Shown here: piece after piece, positions 6,468 to 12,770 of the stretch
Layout of the letters: each line of letters starts with the position of its first letter
How positions within the stretch are numbered: the stretch's first letter is position 1
Source of the DNA: an uncultured Spirochaetota bacterium
GTDB lineage: Bacteria; Spirochaetota; UBA4802; UBA5368
Length of the DNA stretch: 14,082 nt
Reading direction: 5' to 3'
NCBI GenBank assembly: GCA_937864375.1
Contig: CALMJO010000364.1
Span: 1 to 14,082 of the forward strand
Notes under the pieces: generated by a model
The model's input: only the letters and a program-made list of their open reading frames with translations
The model's database searches: none
What the model was told of the DNA's origin: nothing
Made by a program: the position numbers and the translations under genes

Positions 6468-8037
6468 CTATGGCCTCCATGATTCGATTTTATCCAGAGG
6501 GTAGATGGGCCTTGGTGTTTTCGCATAATCCAGCTTGAAGACGTCCACGTTCGTGGTACCCGGCGTGACCACGTCGACGGTCTTCCTGTTGTATAAAAGA
6601 TAGAAGAACCTGAACGGGAAAAGGCTTTTCACCACGACGATATCGGCCTTCCAGAGGCTCAGGCCAAGGTCGGTGAAATAGCGCGGGCCGCGGCGTATAA
6701 TCGGGAAGCTCCGTGAGGATCAGGTGCACGCCCCGGTCCCTGAGAATGGCCGTTTTCCCCAGCAGCCTGCTCTGTGATTTGTGAATGAGCTCGCCGGTGA
6801 ACGTGAGGCTCGTGTTGTAAATCTTTTCGAGCTTTCTCCCGACGGTAACCGTCACGGTGTCATGCAGGTTCCTGTCATACGCCAGGCCGGCGCTTTCGGA
6901 ATCGCACAGTGGGACATAGGATACCAGGTCCGGCGCTTCTGCGAGCAGGGATTTCAATATCCACGTATTCTCGCCGGGGGCGCCCGCCCCCACCGCGTCC
7001 GATGCGTCGCAGAACACCGCGGTGCCCAGCCTTCGCGCGAGCCACGCATCGCGGGCGATTTTAATCGCCTGGGACGGAGAGTAGCCCTCGTCATGCTTTT
7101 CGTCCCTCACCGACCAGTCGAGGTCGGCAAGCTCGTCGGCCAGCCTCCCGGCGAAGGGGAGGTCGCCGTCGGTCACGGCGACGGTGCTCCATCCCAGCTC
7201 CGGATCGTCGAGCCAGAGGTGGACCGTGAAGTTCGAAACGCTGAGCACGCCGTTCTCCTTCTCTATGTCCTTCATCCTGCCGAAAATCGCGAGCATCGGC
7301 GCGAGAAAATCGATGCACATGCCGCCGCCCTTGAGGAGGCGCATCTTGCGGAACGCCATGACGGGACGGATCTCGCCGTACACCGTCTTCACGAGCAGCT
7401 CCCCGGACCTGTACCCGGTCTCATGAAGGTCCCGGTGCCGTGTCGTTTTGAATCCGACGATGAAGGTGGCGAGTCGCGCCTGCTCCGCGGTTACGTTCGC
7501 ATGCATGTCGTAGCTCACCCCGATGGGAATCGCATCGCCCAGCGCCGCTCGAACCGCCTTTATGAGATCGCCCTCCGGATCGCGCATTCCCAACACTCCC
7601 ATCGCTCCGTGGAGGGAGAGATACACACCGTCGAGCTTCCCCGATAACTTCAGGCTATCCACCGTGTATTTCTTGAGGCGCTCGTACAGGGCCCGATCGA
7701 CCGGTCCGCCAGCATCCGCGTTGGCCCTAAAGATGGGAACGAGCTCGACGGATCCGCCCCCGAGCCTGTCGACCGCTTCAACGAATCCGCCCAGCATGGT
7801 GTTTTCGTCCTTCCCGTTCCTCGCGAAGGGAAGGACGTCCTTCCCGAAGTACAGGCCGTGCTGCTGGAAATTGCTTTCGGTCGTGGGTACCGTGGAGAAG
7901 GAATCGGTTTCCTGTATTAATTCAAGAAACGCGATCCGCCTGGGCGCTTTCGCCTGCCCCTCCGGCGTCCTGTCGCAACCGATCGCCGCCGTGAACACGA
8001 TCGTCATCGCCAGCAGGGATACTTTCCATCTCCGCAT
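6468..8037 (-). CDS. M81 (MlrC-like) metallopeptidase lipoprotein with a C-terminal frameshift
   Basis: The N-terminus MRRWKVSLLAMTIVFTAAIG followed by Cys is a signal peptide with a lipobox-like end. The mature protein matches the M81/MlrC family: an N-terminal HET-type start (ELIQETDSFSTV), metal-site motifs LHGAM, YDMHAN and TTRHRDLHETG, and a C-terminal half with DNTW-like ENTWIL and CDSES. Near codon 450 the frame breaks. The uninterrupted frame runs on to 6490 with unrelated residues, whereas the +1 frame from about 6687 gives family-like sequence (RYFTDLGLSLWKADIVVVKS, ending TPRPIYPLDKIE) to the TAG at 6468. One surplus C in the CCC at 6687-6685 explains it. MlrC-type enzymes hydrolyse small linear peptides. 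The ribosome binding site AGGAGG precedes the ATG at 8037. The shift may be real or an assembly error. Confidence 0.85.
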
Positions 8038-8079
8038 CGTATCCTCCTGCGCATCTTCAGGGAATCTTGGTTTACTTCT

Positions 8080-8107
8080 ATTGTATAATAAACGGAGAGC
8101 TCGTCAA
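8080..8107 (-). promoter_or_regulatory. Sigma-70-like promoter for the M81 peptidase gene
   Basis: TTGACG (8107-8102), a 16-base spacer and TACAAT (8085-8080); each hexamer differs from consensus at one base. A start near 8073 would give a leader of about 35 bases containing the AGGAGG ribosome binding site. Confidence 0.6.
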
Positions 8108-8187
8108 GGTGAAAGATTTCGGACATATTAACATCAAGGAAACTGTGTCCTCTTTCCTGGGAAAGTTCCCCTATATAAACCAGTTTG

Positions 8188-8256
8188 TCGGTAGCAACTT
8201 CTTCAAAAAGCTCCTCCCTCCCCGACAGCAAGCCCCCGGCAGAGGGTTTAAAATTA
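8188..8256. repeat. Diverged repeat, copy 1, at the 3' edge of the restriction-modification cassette
   Basis: From TCGGTAG through CTTCTTCAAAAAGCT to GGGTTTAAAATT this segment resembles 11555-11629 at the other end of the cassette, in the same orientation. The shared blocks are TCGGTAG, AAGAAGCT/AAAAAGCT, AAGCCCC and GGGTT-TAAAATT. It includes the stop codon region of the endonuclease gene. Identity is moderate and judged by eye. The surrounding spacer 8038-8253 otherwise holds only the M81 promoter. Confidence 0.4.
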
Positions 8257-9282
8257 CTTTGTTTTAAATTCCTTCAACTTCGTACACTCAACGAGCTTAT
8301 TAAGATTTTGTAGAGTAAAAACCTTCCCGCGCGTAGCAAGCAGCATCTTTTTCATGTCTTCCCGTCGGACCCCGAAACCACGACCCGCAATGCAGGCGAT
8401 TACTTCATACTTCGGCATTCCCTTAAACTTACCCGCCATGCTTAATTGACCTAAATGCTGGATACGAGTGACCTTGTCTCGCGCGGTTCCATCGTCCTCT
8501 GTGATTTTCGCTTCAATGATGACTTGCGGATTGAATTGGCTCGGGATAATAAAATCAGGCGACTGATCGAATCCGGGGACCTTCTCCGCTCTTTTCGTTT
8601 TTATGTAAGTAATTCCCGCTTTGCTCAATACGTCCTCAATCGCCGATTCCAGGCTGTCGCCGATAAGGTCGCTCACAGAATCCCGATGACCTGCGAAGGG
8701 CCTACCAAGAAACCGCTCATACAGGAGCATGGCATAAGGAGCCCCAATATCGGACAACGACTTGATGCCGTCCAAGCCCGTCTTCGTGTCAGCCTTGTCC
8801 AGCCGATGTATCTTGTCCTGTGTCACTTTCGGTACATTCTTCTTCAGGAATGCGCATGCTGTCACTACCAAAGCATTAATCCGTTCAGTCCTCATGCTGC
8901 TGAGATTAAGTGGTATTAGCGGCGCCAGCCGTATATCACGGTCGAGAGTGCGAACAAAACCCTGACTGATCTCCATTTTCATATGTTGAGTGGCAACATA
9001 AGCCCACTCCGGCGGGGTGAACCCCAAAATGGTACGTATGACTATGACTGATACCGGCACAGCCATCACACAACCCATGACAACATCAGGCGTCAAATTG
9101 CGAAAACCGCCCGTTGCCTGTTTGAGCGCTTCGTATCCTTTTTCAAACACCGGATATTCGACGAAGCCATCACCCTTGGGCATAATAAGGAATTCAGATT
9201 CAAGACAGGAAAACACCGCCGTCACGTATTGGTCCAAATCCGCCTGCACATCCTTGAAGGGTGCTTCAAAAGGAAACTTCAT
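8254..9282 (-). CDS. Putative restriction endonuclease, PD-(D/E)XK type
   Basis: A 342-residue protein. The C-terminal third carries a PD-(D/E)XK nuclease pattern: a helix with E212, then FDQSPDFIIP with D243, then IIEAKITEDD with E257 and K259. The N-terminal two-thirds is helical and not recognised; it may form the recognition domain. The start is ambiguous between ATG at 9297, 9288 and 9282. The last is preferred because GGAG lies nine bases before it; even so the gene overlaps the methyltransferase end at 9266. The four-codon-scale overlap and shared direction with a DNA methyltransferase make a type II-like restriction enzyme the best reading. It ends in TAA and is followed by a weak hairpin. 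Its specificity is unknown, and the nuclease call rests on motif spacing. Confidence 0.75.
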   Translation of the reverse strand: MKFPFEAPFKDVQADLDQYVTAVFSCLESEFLIMPKGDGFVEYPVFEKGYEALKQATGGFRNLTPDVVMGCVMAVPVSVIVIRTILGFTPPEWAYVATQHMKMEISQGFVRTLDRDIRLAPLIPLNLSSMRTERINALVVTACAFLKKNVPKVTQDKIHRLDKADTKTGLDGIKSLSDIGAPYAMLLYERFLGRPFAGHRDSVSDLIGDSLESAIEDVLSKAGITYIKTKRAEKVPGFDQSPDFIIPSQFNPQVIIEAKITEDDGTARDKVTRIQHLGQLSMAGKFKGMPKYEVIACIAGRGFGVRREDMKKMLLATRGKVFTLQNLNKLVECTKLKEFKTK

Positions 9283-11470
9283 CGTCATCCGCTCCATATT
9301 GTTTTGATTTTTCCCGTACACCGGAGGTCCTGACCAGCGCAAGGGGCGCCGTATCTTCGCTGACATAATTTTCGACAGCCTCTAGCCCACCGAACTCCTC
9401 TATCTTCGAAATAAGTGCCGCTGTTTTTCCCCGGACCGGTCTAGTATTGTCCCAGGAATGACGAAGGTGCCAAACCGCGAGTCGCGTAAAATGCCCATAG
9501 ATAATACAGCGTACATCACCTCGTGTTTCCTTAAGACCGCCTTGGCGCAGCTTTATCAGATCCTCTCTGACCAGCTCGGCGAATGCAGCCGGTGTCTTTG
9601 CCAACCATCGAGACGGCATAGAGCCCGTGGATCGACAAACGAAGACCGTATCGACAATGGAAGATCCTGTTCCGCTGATATGGATCGAAGCCCCCATTTC
9701 GGCCGGGCATGGCAGGGATGCGGAACAAACCAGGCCGGAATCGAGCATGGCAATGGCGATAGGATAGTAAGCTTCGAGAGTGTTGTGATGATAGGTGAAC
9801 ACCATTGGGTGGCCCGGTTTTAAGGCCTGCGCCATTTTCTGGAACACGTTTGACAGCCCTTCCGTAAAATGATCCAGCCCTCGCTCCATGTTAACGTTCC
9901 CGGTAAGCTCCTGCTGGGCCCGAGTCGTGTGGTGTTTAAAAGCAGGATCGTCAATGAGTTTCCGCAGCCATACATAGCAAAAATCCATCAGCTCGGCATA
10001 CTGCACGTTGCCGTAATAGGGCGGATCGGTAAAGACTGCATCCACTGACCCAGGCTGAAGGTCCGCCTCCATGGAGCTTTGACTGTGAAGTCTCACCTGG
10101 CGTGTGACCGGGAAAGAAGCTCCGTTAAGCCGGCCTCCGATCCATTCATCTCGAATAGGGACCTGGATCTTGCGGCCTCGCTCGTGCTGTATCTCGAAAG
10201 GCGCATCGCAATACGCTTTGGCTTTATAATATTTTTCTATGATATTCGCCCAGCCACCGCTCCCCACGTTCATGTTGACGCCGTTCATGATCCCAAGAAA
10301 ATTCGACTCGCACTGCACAAGCCCGACCGGGAAACCGTGAACAGAAAAGATGTCGAGCGACTTAAGAGCCATGGAGTCATAACGACAGAGCATGTTCTGG
10401 TATCGGAGTAAATCTGAAAGGTTGGTTGCAAGCGCATTACGCACGTGCTCTTCAGACACATTCGCAATGGCCCGGCAGCTCAGTTCAAGTCCGATAAGCT
10501 GCCGCGCATTGAACATCTCACGATACTTTTGATAACCCCATCGATGGAGTCGTGCGGTCTCATCGCCCCTCAATATAACATCATCCGGCACAAACGTGGT
10601 CTTCATACCGTTCAACTTGTTTTCTGCCTCCACATATTTAGCCAAATCGGTTTGTGAAGGCTTTTTAAAGAACCTTCCCTCGTGCTTCGGTTTGCATTTT
10701 TTGCAGTGATACTCCATGGCATACATCCGGTGAACTGGCGGATGCTCAGGCTTGAAAGAGTAAGAGTTTGGTTTGCCGCAGTGCCTGCATTTGTATTTGC
10801 TTCTCTTTGCCGGACCTTCGATGATGATCCGTTCGCCGCAGGACTTGCATGTACCCGGCCTGGCTCTATCCTTTGCGCTCTGAAGCTCACCACATGATGC
10901 ACATACAAAAATGTTCTCTGGATGTCGTTTGTCCTCCGCAAGCAGGTATCCAGGGAAAAGATCGTTCGCCTTGCCGCAGCCAGTGCAGGTATGCTGCTTT
11001 ACCCAGAGGAAATACTTTACATGAGCCGTTCTTGATCCGCACTCAAGACAGGTCGTCCGATAGAGGCTCCCAATCTCTTGCTCCAGTCCGCCGACAAACT
11101 CATCCGCTGCCTTGCGATAGGCCTTTAAGTCCAGGTGCTCGATCTCCTGCCGCACGATCCAGTACGCCATGGGATTAATATCATATCCGATCACATCGCA
11201 GCCAAGCCGGTTTGCTTCAATGATAGGCGTACCTCCGCCCATGAAAGGGTCGAGAATGGTTAGACCAGAAAGGTTATTGGAAGAATAGAAGGAGTCCTGC
11301 AGCGATTTGTCTACGAACTCCGAAAGGAGCAGCCCACGGAAAAGAGTTCCCGGTCGTCTTGCAAACCACTTATGCACCGCGATGATAGGCCGATAGTTCT
11401 GCTGAATCTGCTTCTCGCGAAGGGCAAGTGAGGAGATGAATGATATATCGAATTTTTTTTCAATGGACAT
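9266..11470 (-). CDS. DNA methyltransferase with three internal zinc ribbons (DUF1156-like)
   Basis: A 734-residue protein. The N-terminus has AVHKWFARRPGTLFRGLLLS (31-50), typical of DUF1156-type adenine-specific methylases. Motif I (SAM binding) is DPFMGGGT at 74-81 with the acidic GYDINP strand after it. Motif IV is TDPPYYGNVQYAEL at 481-494, the catalytic DPPY of amino-methyltransferases. Between them lie three treble-clef-like zinc ribbons: C141/C144-C162/C165, C190/C193-C208/C211 and C228/C231-C256/C259. The motif order I, recognition region, IV is alpha-like. It should methylate adenine N6 or cytosine N4 at the site cut by the endonuclease encoded downstream with overlap. The ATG at 11470 lacks a good ribosome binding site. 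The upstream DNA is AT-rich and the cassette looks less GC-rich than its neighbours, as is common for transferred restriction systems. Confidence 0.9.
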   Translation of the reverse strand: MSIEKKFDISFISSLALREKQIQQNYRPIIAVHKWFARRPGTLFRGLLLSEFVDKSLQDSFYSSNNLSGLTILDPFMGGGTPIIEANRLGCDVIGYDINPMAYWIVRQEIEHLDLKAYRKAADEFVGGLEQEIGSLYRTTCLECGSRTAHVKYFLWVKQHTCTGCGKANDLFPGYLLAEDKRHPENIFVCASCGELQSAKDRARPGTCKSCGERIIIEGPAKRSKYKCRHCGKPNSYSFKPEHPPVHRMYAMEYHCKKCKPKHEGRFFKKPSQTDLAKYVEAENKLNGMKTTFVPDDVILRGDETARLHRWGYQKYREMFNARQLIGLELSCRAIANVSEEHVRNALATNLSDLLRYQNMLCRYDSMALKSLDIFSVHGFPVGLVQCESNFLGIMNGVNMNVGSGGWANIIEKYYKAKAYCDAPFEIQHERGRKIQVPIRDEWIGGRLNGASFPVTRQVRLHSQSSMEADLQPGSVDAVFTDPPYYGNVQYAELMDFCYVWLRKLIDDPAFKHHTTRAQQELTGNVNMERGLDHFTEGLSNVFQKMAQALKPGHPMVFTYHHNTLEAYYPIAIAMLDSGLVCSASLPCPAEMGASIHISGTGSSIVDTVFVCRSTGSMPSRWLAKTPAAFAELVREDLIKLRQGGLKETRGDVRCIIYGHFTRLAVWHLRHSWDNTRPVRGKTAALISKIEEFGGLEAVENYVSEDTAPLALVRTSGVREKSKQYGADDDEVSF

Positions 11471-11554
11471 TTCATAACCAAACGAGAGCTATTATTAAAT
11501 ATCAAGGAATTTGCATTCTCTTTCGGAGAAGCATGCTCCGACATACCCTGCTTC

Positions 11555-11629
11555 TCGGTAGTTGTGTACTCCTCCAAGAAGCTGCCAGTTTCCGGCAAAA
11601 AGCCCCATAGCCTGGGGTTAAAATTTTTG
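11555..11629. repeat. Diverged repeat, copy 2, upstream of the restriction-modification cassette
   Basis: Resembles 8188-8256 block by block in the same orientation. Together the two copies bracket the methyltransferase and endonuclease genes. The copy here contains the hairpin at 11597-11617 and may be the tail of a gene lost or displaced when the cassette arrived. Confidence 0.4.
11597..11617 (-). terminator. Intrinsic terminator candidate before the methyltransferase gene
   Basis: On the minus strand CCCCA, a five-base loop, TGGGG, then C and TTTTT. The stem is short (5 bp) but GC-rich, and the T-run is well placed. It would insulate the cassette from upstream minus-strand transcription. 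Confidence 0.45.
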
Positions 11630-11752
11630 AATGCCTAAAAATCGCGGTTTTCCCGGACATCTGAACAAAATGGCTCCTGGCCGTTTCTCAGATATTTAAA
11701 ACGGTGATGAAAAGTCAATCTATAATCGGTGATGTATGAAAACCGAAAATGC

Positions 11753-11884
11753 TTACAGCCCACTCTTCATTGGCCGAAAATACCCCTTGCCAATAATACA
11801 TTCCGACCAGATCCCGTACCATGTCTTCTCCATGAAATTACCAAACTCCTCGCAAGGGAACTTCCGCTCACCGCAGGCGGAGCA
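11753..11884 (-). pseudogene. Short coding-like remnant without a start codon
   Basis: Between stops at 11887 and 11753 the minus strand reads 43 codons with protein-like character: a CSACGE cysteine pair, a third Cys after FP, then EKTWYGIWSECIIGKGYF and RPMKSGL. There is no start codon at the left end, only an internal ATG. Another minus-strand frame over the same DNA is also open, so the coding frame is not certain. It could be a decayed gene tail or a dispersed repeat. Not recognised. Confidence 0.3.
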
Positions 11885-11930
11885 TTACTCGGGATTAGTC
11901 TCAAACGCTCAAGCTTCTTCCTTGAAAACC

Positions 11931-11960
11931 CATTCGTGTCTATTCGTGTGCATTCGTGGT
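11931..11960. repeat. Three tandem 10-base repeats (YATTCGTGNN)
   Basis: CATTCGTGTC, TATTCGTGTG and CATTCGTGGT follow each other without a gap. They lie in non-coding DNA next to the remnant at 11753-11884. Function unknown. Confidence 0.8.
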
Positions 11961-11978
11961 TTCCTCCCTCACCCGCAC

Positions 11979-12010
11979 AAAAAAACAGGGGAATCGTCGC
12001 CGATTCCCCT
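11979..12010 (-). terminator. Strong Rho-independent terminator on the minus strand
   Basis: A perfect 10-bp stem (AGGGGAATCG/CGATTCCCCT) with a four-base loop is followed on the minus strand by G and seven Ts. It faces transcription coming from the zinc-ribbon gene at 12569 and suggests that this transcript continues to about 11980. Confidence 0.8.
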
Positions 12011-12043
12011 TATATCTACAAAGAGACAGGGATTGCTCTTAGT

Positions 12044-12075
12044 GGGGGGTGGGAGTGGTGGTGGGAAGAAAGGGG
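12044..12075 (+). other. G-rich tract with quadruplex-forming pattern
   Basis: Four runs of three or more Gs (GGGGGG, GGG, GGG, GGGG) are separated by loops of 1, 9 and 6 bases, with further GG pairs inside the long loop. It lies upstream of the minus-strand terminator, inside the presumed 3' region of that transcript as a C-rich RNA. No function is shown. Confidence 0.4.
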
Positions 12076-12119
12076 AAATGGATGAAACCGCCCTGTCCCA
12101 TGGTATTCAATGGATTTTT

Positions 12120-12341
12120 CTACTGCACGAACACCTCGCACGAATCGAATGGTTTTACGTCGCCCTGCGCTAACGAGCCGCGAAAGACTGCGATAAGAGC
12201 GCCGAGGACGGTATCGTCCTGGGTGCCGAGCGCCGCACGACCAGCATCAGCCTTTTGTCCTTTGACAGGATGCGCACATCCAATCCCCGACCGGGGACCC
12301 TCAGCATGAAAATGAGCCTCATGGAATTCATAACCATTCAT
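12120..12341 (-). CDS. Possible small hypothetical protein
   Basis: A 73-residue frame starting MNGYEFHEAHFHAEG. An AAGGAG ribosome binding site lies only four bases before the ATG at 12341. It sits between the zinc-ribbon gene and a strong terminator on the same strand, which is the main argument that something here is transcribed. The sequence is not recognised and a second minus-strand frame (MRLIFMLRVPGRGLDV...) overlaps it and looks equally plausible, so translation is doubtful. Confidence 0.3.
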   Translation of the reverse strand: MNGYEFHEAHFHAEGPRSGIGCAHPVKGQKADAGRAALGTQDDTVLGALIAVFRGSLAQGDVKPFDSCEVFVQ

Positions 12342-12419
12342 ATCTCTCCTTGCCGCCTGCGCATTCCCGCTTAAGCCTGGCTACGGGAATCCGTATCGCG
12401 GTACCTGTTAGTGTGCGTC

Positions 12420-12569
12420 CTAAGCCTTGCAGAGGGAAAAGCCGCAAAGCCGGCAGTAGAAACAGCCGGAGTCGGGAACTAAAAGCGCCCCGCATTCTGG
12501 GCAGAAGCGCGTGGCGACAGCGTGTTCGAATCGGCCCTTATTCCCTGCTGTTTCCTGCTGATTTTGCAT
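12420..12569 (-). CDS. Small zinc-ribbon protein resembling the C-terminal tail of B12-dependent ribonucleotide reductase
   Basis: A 49-residue protein with a good ribosome binding site (GGAGGTG) six bases before the ATG at 12569. After a polar 20-residue start it has C23-x2-C26 (FCPECGALLVPDSG), then C36-x2-C39-x2-C42 (CFYCRLCGFS) and C47. This cysteine pattern and the wording CPECG...GC..C..CG.S.C closely resemble the zinc-binding tail of NrdJ-type (class II) ribonucleotide reductases and similar rubredoxin-like ribbons, here as a free-standing protein. It may bind zinc and act as a small redox or adaptor protein; no partner is evident. It is divergent from the ClpX-like gene. It falls below common length cut-offs and is easily missed. 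Confidence 0.7.
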   Translation of the reverse strand: MQNQQETAGNKGRFEHAVATRFCPECGALLVPDSGCFYCRLCGFSLCKA

Positions 12570-12589
12570 ATACTACACCTCCGTGTTCG

Positions 12590-12628
12590 TTACATATATA
12601 TAGTATATTTATGTATAGTATGTGGCAA
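12590..12628. promoter_or_regulatory. AT-rich divergent promoter region
   Basis: For the zinc-ribbon gene (minus): TTGCCA (12628-12623) with TACTAT 17 bases on, or TATACT 15 bases on. For the ClpX-like gene (plus): TTACAT (12590-12595), 18 bases, TATAGT (12614-12619). The alternating TA tract allows several registers, so the exact boxes are uncertain, but the position between divergent genes fits. Confidence 0.4.
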
Positions 12629-12680
12629 GCACTTTTTCCCGTAAAAATGAATTTTTTTCAAAATAGGGGCATAATAGTTT

Positions 12681-12704
12681 TGTATTTTTATACATCCCGC
12701 GGGA
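12681..12704. promoter_or_regulatory. Two adjoining palindromes upstream of the ClpX-like gene
   Basis: TGTAT-N4-ATACA (12681-12694) is directly followed by the perfect 10-base palindrome TCCCGCGGGA (12695-12704). They lie 67-90 bases before the ATG at 12771 and downstream of the promoter candidates. An operator or an mRNA leader stem are both possible. Confidence 0.35.
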
Positions 12705-12770
12705 ATAGGGAGTGTAGCAGGAAACAAAGAGGGGACGTGGCTCCCTCACAGGACAGAGGAAAACAGCACC

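Larger units (their letters stand above)
11630..12119. other. Gene-poor stretch
   Basis: No convincing complete gene is seen on either strand. Two overlapping plus-strand frames (from 11729 and 11736) run through the tandem repeats, the terminator hairpin and the G-rich tract and have no recognisable protein character. The identifiable contents are the coding-like remnant at 11753-11884, the repeats at 11931-11960, the terminator at 11979-12010 and the G-tract at 12044-12075. Confidence 0.6.

Noticed and set aside
6445..6475. tRNA T-arm-like sequence (GAGGTTCGAACTC)
   Set aside because: There is no acceptor stem, D-arm or anticodon arm around it, and part of it is the C-terminal end of the M81 gene.
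6781..7647. Plus-strand ORF of 288 codons
   Set aside because: Antisense to the M81 peptidase, whose motifs are clear on the other strand.
8004..8267. Short ORFs on both strands between the M81 and endonuclease genes
   Set aside because: They overlap the M81 promoter and start, have no ribosome binding site and no family features.
11729..12173. Plus-strand ORFs of 118 and 145 codons in the gene-poor stretch
   Set aside because: They run through tandem repeats, a terminator stem and a G-tract, overlap each other in two frames and show no recognisable domain or ribosome binding site.
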